Assembly: GCA_963710615.1 (NCBI GenBank)
Contig: CAVQBF010000008.1
Location: forward strand, 62,001 to 126,000
Source of the DNA: GCA-2746605 sp963710615
GTDB lineage: Bacteria; Bacteroidota; Ignavibacteria; Ignavibacteriales; Melioribacteraceae
DNA length: 64,000 nt
Direction of reading: 5' to 3'
This document shows, piece by piece, positions 21,618 to 30,291 of the stretch. The notes under the pieces are model-generated. The model saw nothing but the letters and a program-made list of their open reading frames with translations. It searched no databases and was not told the origin of the DNA. Positions within the stretch are counted from its first letter, which is position 1. Every line of letters begins with the position of its first letter. Made by a program: the position numbers and the translations under genes.

Positions 21618-24044
21618 TTATAAACTATCAGGTATCAAAACTAATAACTCATGATTTTTATTTCTTAGGCTGTCTAGATTAGTGTTAACATTAACATATT
21701 TTCCATCCAGCCATAAATCAGTCATATCATCGTAATGATCACTATAAAAATGACCAGACTGACCTGTTGGTAAAACAAATTCAAAAATATCCGGTTTAGC
21801 AAAATCGTAAATGAACCTCATTGAAGGTCCTAGCTTAGTTTCAAAAGGTGAGGAAAAAGAATACTCTGTATTAAAAATTGTTGTACCATCTCCGCCAATT
21901 TCAAATGGACCAACATCTAATAACATATCTAAAATTTTTGATGTGCCATGAAAATAGTGTTTAAATTTTACTTTATGAATATCACCCCACTGCCAACTTT
22001 CAATATTCGGTCCAAGCTTAACCTCTAAATGATCTATTGCTTCTATGAGACTTTTTCTAATTATTTCATCTCTTGTTTCTATCTCGGGAGTAGATATATC
22101 ATCAAACCACATTGATTGATTTTCTAATAATAATTTGGGAACAACTCTATAAGGAATATTAGCAACAAATAAATATTCTTTAAAAAGGTTTTCTCCCATT
22201 TCATCTTGGAAAATATTCCTAATTAAATTCTGAAAAAAAAGTGCATAGATTGTTGGGACTTGACTTTCAGCAGTCATATTAAAATCCCAGCTTCTGAATA
22301 GTTTAAGGCTATTGCTTAGATTTTCAGAATTCAGTTCAATATTTGAAAAGGCAGAAAGTATATATGGAGTTAAATCTTTAGCAAAATGTGAATAAAGATC
22401 CATTTGGTATTCTTTAAAATCCTCGACCGAATGTATTTCTTTACTTTCAAGTAATTCAGTAATTCTTATAATCCTAGATTTTGGCTCCCATATATTTGAG
22501 ATATGGTAAGGATAATTTTGGATTGTTTTATTATTTGCTGAAGCAATATAATCTTGGGATGGATTAAATAATTTAGGGTTTTCTCTGAATGGTACAAAAC
22601 CAGTCCAATCAGATTCAGAAGTAGTGCCATCAAAAATAAATGATGGAGAGTTGTTTTTTCTTATTGGTAATTTAACACCTGCGGTATAGCCAATATTTCC
22701 CTCAATATCTGCATAAACAAAATTTTGTCCGGGTACATTAAACATTTCTAGTCCGCTTTGAAATTCATCCCAATTCTCAGCTAAATTTAATTTTGTTATT
22801 GCTTTAAACTCATCATTAAATTCCAATGCCGTCCATCTCATTGAGATAATGGTACTATCATTTTCTCTTTCGGGAAATAATTTATTATAGGTATGAATAT
22901 CAGAAATAATTGGTCCGCGGTGATTTTTTCTAATGCTAAAAATTACATTTGCTGAATCTTTAACAAAAACGGTATCGGTAATAATTTCTAGAGGCTTCCA
23001 TGAACCATCTAAATAAAAGTTTTTCCTCGAACTATCGATTTTTTCAATGTAAAAATCAGCATCATCAGCCATTACATTCGTTAGTACCCAAGAAATATAT
23101 TTATTCTTACCGATTACAATTCCTGGAACACCGGGAAGTGTGAATCCATCAATTTTTAATTTTGGAGAGTTTATACTAACAACATACCATTTTGCAGGAG
23201 CAGTAAAAACAAGATGCGGATCATTGGCTATTATTGGTTTTCCGGAGACTGATTTTTTACCATTTACTACCCAATTATTTGAACCAATATGTGTCCCAAT
23301 TCCGCCTGCAAATTCCCTAAATTCTCTATCTATTTTTATTAAATCTGTGGAGATTTCAGTAATTCTCTTTAATTCTTTTGGAATTATTGTTGTGGCATTT
23401 TCATCAAAGTTTGGCAAAATATCCTTCACTTTTTCAGAACCCAGTTTTTGAATTAAATGAGTAAGAGCAATATCGCTCCACCAGCTAATATTTAGCTCCC
23501 ATGCAATAAGCTTTGATAATAAAAGAGAATGTTCCGGTTTCCATTCTTCCGGCTGATAGCCCAATATATCAAACTCTATTGTGTATTTATCGGTAGAATT
23601 CCTTATGAATTCATTCACTCCATTTGAATATGCAACTAAGATATTTTTAGATTCATCATCTAAATCAGAATAACTAGTTTTAACTACTCGATAAAGTCCT
23701 AGGGTCTTAAACATTTTATCAAAAAATATAGTTTTACTACCAAATATTTCACTAAGTCTACCTAGTCCAGCTCTTCTGTTGAAATCCATTTGGAAAAGTC
23801 TTTCTTGGGCATGGATATATCCAAGTGCAAAATATGCATCTAAATCATTTTTTGAATTTATATATGGAACAGCAAAGTCATCTCTATAAATTTCGACCCT
23901 ATCTTTAATATAATTTACTGATATTTCACCTGAATATTTGGGCAGCGAGCTTTCTAACATATAGAATGAACCAATAATTATTATGATCATAATAATGAGA
24001 AATGATACAATTGCGCCGGTTATATTTTTGATCCATGGATTCAT
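21618..24044 (-). CDS. penicillin acylase family protein (Ntn hydrolase)
   Basis: This 808-residue precursor has an N-terminal signal anchor (about residues 10-28), then an alpha-chain region with AYFALGYIHAQERLFQMDFNRRAGLGRLSE. The catalytic nucleophile of the beta chain is probably Ser254 in HIGSNNWVVNG, where autocleavage after Gly253 would be expected. ANDPHL and FVYADIEGNIGYTAGVKLP further support the family. These periplasmic Ntn amidases cleave amides such as beta-lactams or acyl-homoserine lactones; the real substrate is unknown. It is divergent from rmuC, with a 77-base gap that must carry both promoters. Confidence 0.9.
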   Translation of the reverse strand: MNPWIKNITGAIVSFLIIMIIIIIGSFYMLESSLPKYSGEISVNYIKDRVEIYRDDFAVPYINSKNDLDAYFALGYIHAQERLFQMDFNRRAGLGRLSEIFGSKTIFFDKMFKTLGLYRVVKTSYSDLDDESKNILVAYSNGVNEFIRNSTDKYTIEFDILGYQPEEWKPEHSLLLSKLIAWELNISWWSDIALTHLIQKLGSEKVKDILPNFDENATTIIPKELKRITEISTDLIKIDREFREFAGGIGTHIGSNNWVVNGKKSVSGKPIIANDPHLVFTAPAKWYVVSINSPKLKIDGFTLPGVPGIVIGKNKYISWVLTNVMADDADFYIEKIDSSRKNFYLDGSWKPLEIITDTVFVKDSANVIFSIRKNHRGPIISDIHTYNKLFPERENDSTIISMRWTALEFNDEFKAITKLNLAENWDEFQSGLEMFNVPGQNFVYADIEGNIGYTAGVKLPIRKNNSPSFIFDGTTSESDWTGFVPFRENPKLFNPSQDYIASANNKTIQNYPYHISNIWEPKSRIIRITELLESKEIHSVEDFKEYQMDLYSHFAKDLTPYILSAFSNIELNSENLSNSLKLFRSWDFNMTAESQVPTIYALFFQNLIRNIFQDEMGENLFKEYLFVANIPYRVVPKLLLENQSMWFDDISTPEIETRDEIIRKSLIEAIDHLEVKLGPNIESWQWGDIHKVKFKHYFHGTSKILDMLLDVGPFEIGGDGTTIFNTEYSFSSPFETKLGPSMRFIYDFAKPDIFEFVLPTGQSGHFYSDHYDDMTDLWLDGKYVNVNTNLDSLRNKNHELLVLIPDSL

Positions 24045-24121
24045 TTTCTACCAGTGAAAAGTTTTATGTAAATTAAACTACAAATTAATAAGATTAATAT
24101 TAAAATTTTTTCGGATAAAAA

Positions 24122-25462
24122 ATGATTTCTCTTGAAATAATAATTGGTGTTCTATTAGTCGTTTTAGTCATCTTTCAAATAATAAATTTCTTTACTGCAA
24201 AGAAAAATGATATCAACGTGTTAGAATCTAAAATCTTTGCAAAAATTAAGGAATCCGAAGAAAATTTAGAGGATAATATTGAAGATGAGTTTAAACGAAA
24301 TAGGGAGGAAACCCTACAAAATTCAAAACTTATTAGAGAAGAAGTCGGAAATTCTGTCAAACTTATGGGTGATCAGCTTTCAAATAGAATTAGGGATATT
24401 TCGGAAAGACAGAAAGATCAATTAGAAATTGTTGAAGAACGATTAAAAGTTTTAACTAAAACCAATGAAGAAAAATTTGACAAACTGAATGAACAAGTTT
24501 CACAAAAATTAAGTGAGCTTCAAGAAAAGAATGAGAAGAAACTTGAAGAAATGAGAAAGACCGTAGATGAAAAACTGCATTCAACTTTAGAGAAGCGATT
24601 AGGCGAATCTTTTAAGTTGGTAAGTGATAGACTGGAATTAGTTCATAAAGGCCTTGGTGAAATGCAGAATTTGGCAACCGGAGTCGGTGACTTGAAAAAA
24701 GTTCTCTCAAATGTTAAAGACCGCGGTACGTGGGGTGAAATTCAGCTTGGTAATTTACTTGAACAAATTTTAACGAAGGAACAATATTCACAAAATGTAA
24801 AAACCAAAGAAGGCAGTAATGCACTTGTTGAGTTTGCAATTAAACTCCCCGGTAAAAACGATTTTAAAGAGGATATTGTATGGCTTCCGATTGATGCTAA
24901 ATTTCCACTTGAGGATTACCAAAGGTTAATTGATGCTAAAGAAAAAGCAGATTTGGCTTTAATTGATGAAAGTACGAAAAAGCTAATCCGAAGTATAAAA
25001 GAAGCTGCAAAGGATATTTCTTCAAAATATTTAGATCCTCCAAATACCACTGATTTTGCATTTATGTTTTTACCAATTGAAAGTCTCTATGCAGAAGTAT
25101 TAAGTATTCCCGGATTATTTGATTCGATTCAACGTGAATTTAAAGTTACTATTGCCGGTCCGGCAAATTTTGTGGCTGTTCTTAATAGTTTACAAATGGG
25201 CTTTAAAACTTTAGCAATAGAAAAAAGATCGAGTGAAGTTTGGAAATTACTGAGTATAGTAAAAACTGAGTTTTCTAAATTTGGGGATATTTTAGATAAC
25301 ACACAAAAGAAACTTGACCTAGCAAGTAAATCAATAGGAGATGCCTCAAGAAAAACCAGAACCATTGAAAGAAAGCTCAGAGATGTTCATGAATTGCCGG
25401 TTAGTGAGAGTAAGATAGATTTAATTGATGAAAGTAATGGAGATGAATCATTGATTGAATGA
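24122..25462 (+). CDS. rmuC: DNA recombination protein RmuC
   Basis: This 446-residue protein has an N-terminal membrane anchor (ISLEIIIGVLLVVLVIFQII), a long coiled coil to about residue 185, and the RmuC nuclease-like domain from about 190. Family phrases are NVKDRGTWGEIQLGNLLEQIL, VWLPIDAKFPLEDYQRL, DFAFMFLPIESLYAEVL and PANFVAVLNSLQMGFKTLAI. RmuC limits DNA inversion at short repeats and is thought to act on aberrant DNA structures. It is a single gene after a divergent promoter region. Confidence 0.94.
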   Translation: MISLEIIIGVLLVVLVIFQIINFFTAKKNDINVLESKIFAKIKESEENLEDNIEDEFKRNREETLQNSKLIREEVGNSVKLMGDQLSNRIRDISERQKDQLEIVEERLKVLTKTNEEKFDKLNEQVSQKLSELQEKNEKKLEEMRKTVDEKLHSTLEKRLGESFKLVSDRLELVHKGLGEMQNLATGVGDLKKVLSNVKDRGTWGEIQLGNLLEQILTKEQYSQNVKTKEGSNALVEFAIKLPGKNDFKEDIVWLPIDAKFPLEDYQRLIDAKEKADLALIDESTKKLIRSIKEAAKDISSKYLDPPNTTDFAFMFLPIESLYAEVLSIPGLFDSIQREFKVTIAGPANFVAVLNSLQMGFKTLAIEKRSSEVWKLLSIVKTEFSKFGDILDNTQKKLDLASKSIGDASRKTRTIERKLRDVHELPVSESKIDLIDESNGDESLIE

Positions 25463-25532
25463 TTGATTGAAAACATGATAATGTAAGATTATAGGTTTGT
25501 TTTATTGTTGTAATTTATTTTTTTCGAAAGTT

Positions 25533-25730
25533 TTAGAGTTGTGAAGAAAAAGAAAATACTATTCCCGCTATTATCGCAATAATGGAAACTACTTCAACTT
25601 TTTTTCTCCTTATTTCCACTGGAGTATCATCATTGAAGAAATTCTGAATTTTTACAATTTTATCTCTAAATAAAAAACCAATAAGTCCAAACAGAACTAA
25701 TGCCAATCCATTTACTATTTTTGAGTCCAT
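25533..25730 (-). CDS. small two-helix membrane protein
   Basis: This unrecognised protein of 65 residues has two membrane segments (IVNGLALVLFGLIGFLF and VVSIIAIIAGIVFSFSS) separated by a charged loop. The loop carries Lys/Arg residues in VEIRRKKVEV. It starts 13 bases after the potassium-channel gene on the same strand with a GGGG stretch before ATG 25730, so the two form an operon. A helper of the channel is possible but not shown. Confidence 0.6.
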   Translation of the reverse strand: MDSKIVNGLALVLFGLIGFLFRDKIVKIQNFFNDDTPVEIRRKKVEVVSIIAIIAGIVFSFSSQL

Positions 25731-25743
25731 CAATCCCCAGCAA

Positions 25744-26742
25744 TTACTCTACAAAGCAAAGTTTATTCAGTTTATTCAGATTTTCAACTTGACCAATAGC
25801 AATAAGTTTATCTTCAGCTTCTATTATTGTAGATGATTGGGGATTATAAACAAACTTACCGCCCGATTTATCAATTGCAATAATTATAATATCTAGCTCT
25901 CTTCTTATCGGTGATTCAGCTAATGTTAATCCAATTAATTCAGATCCCTTGCAGACAATAATCTGTTCAAGACTTATATCTATATCTCTTCTTCTTGCAA
26001 TACCTTCAATAAAATCGGTAACTCCAGGGCGCAGTAAAAGCTGCACCATTCTATTTCCCCCAAGTTCATAGGGTTTAACAACCCTATCCGCTCCAGCTTT
26101 TTTTAGCTTACCTTCTGTTCCCTCATCAATTGCGCGCGCAACTATAAATAAATCTTCATTCAATTCTCTGCTAGATAGAGTTGTAAAGACATTTTCAGCA
26201 TCTGTGCTGAGAACTGCAACTAATCCTTTAGCTCTTTTAACACCAGCACTTACAAGTGCATCATCATCAGTTGCATCCCCATTAATAAATAAATACCCCA
26301 ATTCTGAAAGCTTAGCAACATTGTTAGGTTCATTTTCAATAACTACAAACCCCAATTTATGATCTAATAAATGTTCAGCAATTTGTTTTCCCATCCTGCC
26401 AAAACCGCAAATAACATAATGACCCGAAATTGCTTCTAATTTCCTATTCATTCTCCTTCTCCTCAGAATTTGTGATTCTACCAGTACCTGCACTCCTCTA
26501 CCTCCAGTGTATGCAAGTGCCAATACCCCGGTAATAATTAAACCAACCGTTAGAACCATACCGGCAGTAGAAAGTGGTCGCAATTCTTTGAAACCAGTTG
26601 TTGAAATAGTAATAATGGTCATATAGAACGAATCAAATATACTCCATCCTTCGATAATCATATATCCAAAAGTACCAGTTAGAATAACTAATAATATTAT
26701 TACAAGACCAACTTGCAGTTTTTTTAATGCTCCGACTTCCAT
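25744..26742 (-). CDS. potassium channel protein with TrkA-N (RCK) domain
   Basis: This 332-residue protein has two membrane segments around a pore loop (about residues 10-80), then a cytoplasmic RCK/TrkA-N domain with HYVICGFGRMGKQIAEHLL (NAD-binding GxGxxG). A TrkA-C-like domain follows from about 250. The pore reads TISTTGFKELRPLS, with Thr48-Thr49-Gly50-Phe51-Lys52 at the selectivity filter. A lysine replaces the second glycine of the usual TVGYG. The overall layout fits Ion_trans_2/TrkA channels; selectivity may differ. It is divergent from the LiaF-like cluster. Confidence 0.88.
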   Translation of the reverse strand: MEVGALKKLQVGLVIILLVILTGTFGYMIIEGWSIFDSFYMTIITISTTGFKELRPLSTAGMVLTVGLIITGVLALAYTGGRGVQVLVESQILRRRRMNRKLEAISGHYVICGFGRMGKQIAEHLLDHKLGFVVIENEPNNVAKLSELGYLFINGDATDDDALVSAGVKRAKGLVAVLSTDAENVFTTLSSRELNEDLFIVARAIDEGTEGKLKKAGADRVVKPYELGGNRMVQLLLRPGVTDFIEGIARRRDIDISLEQIIVCKGSELIGLTLAESPIRRELDIIIIAIDKSGGKFVYNPQSSTIIEAEDKLIAIGQVENLNKLNKLCFVE

Positions 26743-26921
26743 ATCGATTTTACTTGTTTTCTATTAGTTAAAAATATTCAATTTTTTACAAATATTTATC
26801 AAATAACATTTTATAATTGCAGTTTACCGAATCATATATGCTATTCGCCGATATTTATTTCGAAATTCTATGTATATGAACTATTTTGCAGTCAGAGTTC
26901 TGAATTTCTATTGGAGGAAAT

Positions 26922-27656
26922 ATGAATAATCAAAATTCAAATACATCGGCTAGACTTATTGCCGGATTGATCTTAATAGTTTTAGGTGGTCTATTCTTAC
27001 TAGACAACTATGGAATAATTTATTTTAGTCTGCCCAGCTTTCTTTTTCACTGGGAATACATTCTTATTAGTATAGGACTTTTTATACTAGCAACATCAAA
27101 TAATAAAACTGCCGGAATAATTTTAATTGCAATTGGTGTTTTTAACCTATTCCCTGAATTTTGGCCTTTAATATTAGTTGGATTGGGAATTTATATAATA
27201 CTAAAGCGAAATAACGCAAAACCAAATTTAAGCGCTTCCAGAAATATGGCAGAGGGCGAAACCCAAAATAATTTTACTTCTGAAAGCAGCGACACATCCT
27301 CAGGAAACTCACTTCAAGATAGCATTGATGATGTTTCTATATTTGGAGGAGGAACAAAAAATTTTTCATCTAAAAATTTCACCGGCGGTAAAATGACGGC
27401 AATTTTTGGCGGCTCTGACGTACATTTAGAAAATTGTACCTTAGCTCACGGCAGAAACGAACTAGATCTATTTGTAATGTTTGGCGGTTATGAAATCTTT
27501 GTTCCTCAAGATTGGAATGTTGTTGTTGATGTTATTCCAATTTTTGGCGGGTTTTCAGATAAAAGAATGAAGGATCCGAATCGAGTTTATGAAGATGATA
27601 AAATCCTTGTAATAAAGGGAATGGTTTTATTTGGCGGTGGAGAAGTAAAGTTTTAA
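26922..27656 (+). CDS. LiaF-like membrane protein, copy 1
   Basis: This 244-residue protein has an N-terminal module of about four short membrane segments (LIAGLILIVLGGLFLLDNYG and following, DUF5668-like). A Ser/Asn-rich linker of about 40 residues follows, then a C-terminal beta-rich domain with repeated FGG: SIFGGGTKNFSSKNF, AIFGGSDVHLENC, VMFGGYEIFVPQDW, PIFGGF and VLFGGGEVKF. This matches the LiaF/cell wall-active antibiotics response C-terminal domain. A strong GGAGG site precedes ATG 26922. It heads a cluster with a paralogue, a LytS-type kinase and a LytTR regulator, which suggests sensing of envelope stress. Confidence 0.85.
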   Translation: MNNQNSNTSARLIAGLILIVLGGLFLLDNYGIIYFSLPSFLFHWEYILISIGLFILATSNNKTAGIILIAIGVFNLFPEFWPLILVGLGIYIILKRNNAKPNLSASRNMAEGETQNNFTSESSDTSSGNSLQDSIDDVSIFGGGTKNFSSKNFTGGKMTAIFGGSDVHLENCTLAHGRNELDLFVMFGGYEIFVPQDWNVVVDVIPIFGGFSDKRMKDPNRVYEDDKILVIKGMVLFGGGEVKF

Positions 27657-27676
27657 CAATATTTAAGGGTGATAAA

Positions 27677-28378
27677 ATGTCAAATCAGCAAAACTCACAT
27701 GGAAGAATTTGGTTAGGAGCGATTTTAATTATTGTAGGAACCCTAATTTTCTTGCGCAACTTCAATTTTGAGTTTTTACATATTAATATATTTTCTTGGC
27801 CGTTTATATTGCTGCTTGTAGGAATCGTAATTTTGATTAATAGCAAAGACTCATTATTTGGTATTATACTTGTGATATTAGGTGGAGTAGGTTTGACTGC
27901 CAGATATTTTGATACATCTTATAGAGAAATTTTTAGTGAGTACTGGCCGGTTTTGTTAATTTTATTGGGACTTCACACAATATTTAAAAATTTTGGCGAC
28001 AGTAAATCTAATAAGATCGAAACTATTGAAGATGACAATAAAGCTATTGACATATTTTCCTTTCTTGGAGATAAAAGCAAATTTGTCAAAAGTAAAAATT
28101 TCATCGGCGGCAAGACAACAACAATTCTTAGTGAACTTACAATTGATTTTAAAGAAAGTAGTTTGAGCGAAGGGAAAAATGAACTTGATTGTTTTACGTT
28201 ATTTGGATCGACAAGACTTTTTATACCAAGTGATTGGCAAGTAATAATTAAAACTACAACCATTTTTGGAGGTTTCGATGATCAGCGAGGCAAACTCATA
28301 GAGCAATCCGAACAAAATGAAAAAACATTAGTTATTAAAGGCTTGGTTTTATTTGGCGGCGGAAGTATTAAGAGTTAA
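27677..28378 (+). CDS. LiaF-like membrane protein, copy 2
   Basis: This 233-residue paralogue of the preceding gene has the same layout. Four membrane segments occupy about residues 10-110 (IWLGAILIIVGTLIFLRNF at the start). The C-terminal LiaF-like domain has SFLGDKSKFVKSKNFIGGKTTTI, DCFTLFGSTRLFIPSDW and VLFGGGSIKS. The first FGGG turns are partly lost (FLGDKS, ILSELT), so this copy may have a different partner. A GGGTGA site precedes ATG 27677; the gap to copy 1 is 20 bases, so both come from a tandem duplication in one operon. Confidence 0.83.
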   Translation: MSNQQNSHGRIWLGAILIIVGTLIFLRNFNFEFLHINIFSWPFILLLVGIVILINSKDSLFGIILVILGGVGLTARYFDTSYREIFSEYWPVLLILLGLHTIFKNFGDSKSNKIETIEDDNKAIDIFSFLGDKSKFVKSKNFIGGKTTTILSELTIDFKESSLSEGKNELDCFTLFGSTRLFIPSDWQVIIKTTTIFGGFDDQRGKLIEQSEQNEKTLVIKGLVLFGGGSIKS

Positions 28379-28381
28379 AAT

Positions 28382-29431
28382 ATGATAAATCCATTTGTTA
28401 AAAACATAAAAAGTTTTTCAATTTATTTAATAGCTTGGATATTTATATTTCTAATACATACCAGCATCCTATATTATGTTATTGGCTTATCCATTTCTAA
28501 ATGTATTATTGACAGTTCTGTTTTTAATTTAAGTTTCCTTGTACTCGGATTAAGTTTCTGGTACTCAACAAAATATATTTCATTCGAAACTTTCACAACA
28601 TTTAAGATTGTTACAAATCATATAACCGCAGCCTTTTTTGCTTCCGGTGTTTGGATTTTACTTTGCTATTGGATACTTAACAATGTTTATGATGGGGACC
28701 AAGTTTATCTTAACTTCCTGTTCGATTCTCTAGTTTGGAGATTCTTTATAGGCATGCTATTTTACTTTGTAATAGTATCATTAATTTATATAATAATCTA
28801 CTACAGTAACTTCCAGGAAAAGGTATTGAAGGAAGCAGAATTAAAGAGCTTGGTTAAAGAAGCAGAACTAAAAAGCTTGAAATATCAAATAAATCCACAT
28901 TTTATTTTTAACTCGCTAAACTCTATTAGTGCATTAACTTTAACCGAGCCGGAATTAGCAAGAAAAATGACAATTGATTTATCCTCATTTTTAAGAAAAA
29001 CATTAAGCTCAAATGAAATACAAAAAAGTAAATTAACAGATGAACTAAATAACGCTAAACTATATTTGGATATTGAAAAAATTAGATTTGGTGATAAATT
29101 TAATTATATTGAAGAAATTGATGAAGAATGCTGCAATCTTGAAGTTCCTAGCATGATTCTTCAACCAGTATTTGAAAATGCAGTTAAACATGGAGTCTAT
29201 GAAAGTCTTGAGCCGGTTGATATTATTTTTAAGTGTGAAGAAGTAGATGAATATATGAAACTGACGATATCAAATAACTTTGATGAAGAAGCTGTTCCGC
29301 ATAAGGGAGAAGGAATCGGAATCTCAAATATTCAAAGTCGCTTGCGAATGATTTATAACCAGGATAATCTATTAAAGTTTTCGAAGAAAGATGGAATATT
29401 TACAGTAACAATTTTTATTCCTTTATCATAA
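28382..29431 (+). CDS. LytS-type sensor histidine kinase
   Basis: This 349-residue kinase has four membrane segments (to about residue 145), a short charged coiled coil, and the His_kinase domain (PF06580) with YQINPHFIFNSLNSISAL; His173 is the phosphorylated residue. The HATPase domain carries SMILQPVFENAVKHGVYE (N box) and GEGIGISNIQSRLRMIY (G box). No extracellular sensor domain is seen, so the neighbouring LiaF-like proteins may carry the signal. The next gene is its LytTR regulator. Confidence 0.92.
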   Translation: MINPFVKNIKSFSIYLIAWIFIFLIHTSILYYVIGLSISKCIIDSSVFNLSFLVLGLSFWYSTKYISFETFTTFKIVTNHITAAFFASGVWILLCYWILNNVYDGDQVYLNFLFDSLVWRFFIGMLFYFVIVSLIYIIIYYSNFQEKVLKEAELKSLVKEAELKSLKYQINPHFIFNSLNSISALTLTEPELARKMTIDLSSFLRKTLSSNEIQKSKLTDELNNAKLYLDIEKIRFGDKFNYIEEIDEECCNLEVPSMILQPVFENAVKHGVYESLEPVDIIFKCEEVDEYMKLTISNNFDEEAVPHKGEGIGISNIQSRLRMIYNQDNLLKFSKKDGIFTVTIFIPLS

Positions 29432-29456
29432 ACTTATCCAATTCGGAGAATGAGAA

Positions 29457-30208
29457 ATGAATGAAAAAGTAAAAGTACTAATTGTTGATGATGAAAAACT
29501 TGCCCGAGATATAGTAAAAAAATATCTTGAAAAAAGTAGTGTTGAACTTATTGGGGAATGTTCAAACGGTTTTGAAGGGATAAAGTCTATCAACGAATAT
29601 AAGCCCGACATAATATTCCTTGATATTCAGATGCCAAAAATTAATGGTTTTGAAATGTTGGAACTTACTTGATCACAAGCCGGAAATTATTTTTACAACA
29701 GCTTTTGATCAATATGCAATTAAAGCTTTTGAGGTTAATGCAACTGATTATTTACTAAAACCTTTCTCTCCTGAACGATTTAATGAGGCACTAAATAAGG
29801 CTATTGAAAAAGTTCAACAAAATGATAAAGGTCAAGCAGATTATGAAAACTTAATTACCACAATTAATAACTCAAAAGAGTATTATCGACAGAATTGTTG
29901 TAAAGGCAAATCAAAAAATTATAATTATACCCGTAAATAAAATAAGCTATCTTGAGGCACAGGATGATTATGTAATGATTCACTCCGAGCTTGGGAAACA
30001 TCTAAAAAAACAAACTATGAAATATTATGAAGATCATCTTGATGGAAATACTTTCTTTCGGGTTCACAGATCATTCATTGTAAATATTAACGAAGTAAAA
30101 CAAATGGAATTATTTGAAAAAGACTCTTATCTTATCTCAATGAATGACGGAAGCAAAATTCCAGTAAGTAGAAGCGGTTATGCAAAAATTAGGGAATTGC
30201 TTAAATAA
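29457..30208 (+). CDS. LytTR response regulator, two apparent frameshifts
   Basis: Three overlapping frames make one regulator of about 250 residues. The receiver starts VKVLIVDDEKLARDIV and holds Asp56 in IIFLDIQMPK. The first frame ends at TGA 29670-29672; leaving out A29667 gives ELLDHKPEIIFTTAFDQYAI and the rest of the receiver (DYLLKPFSPERF). Near 29884 a second extra base must be skipped to reach the DNA-binding LytTR domain: IDRIVVKANQ, ISYLEAQDDYVMIH, FFRVHRSFIVNINEV and GSKIPVSRSGYAKI. All parts are well conserved, so the gene is either intact with sequence errors or recently inactivated. It is the partner of the upstream LytS-type kinase; GGAGAATGAGAA precedes ATG 29457. Confidence 0.82.
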
Positions 30209-30291
30209 ATTTTTTAACTCTGACAAAAACAACTTTATTGATGTTTAACCTTCCTATTCTTATATTTCATTTGTTAAAATAAGGTCAGAAA

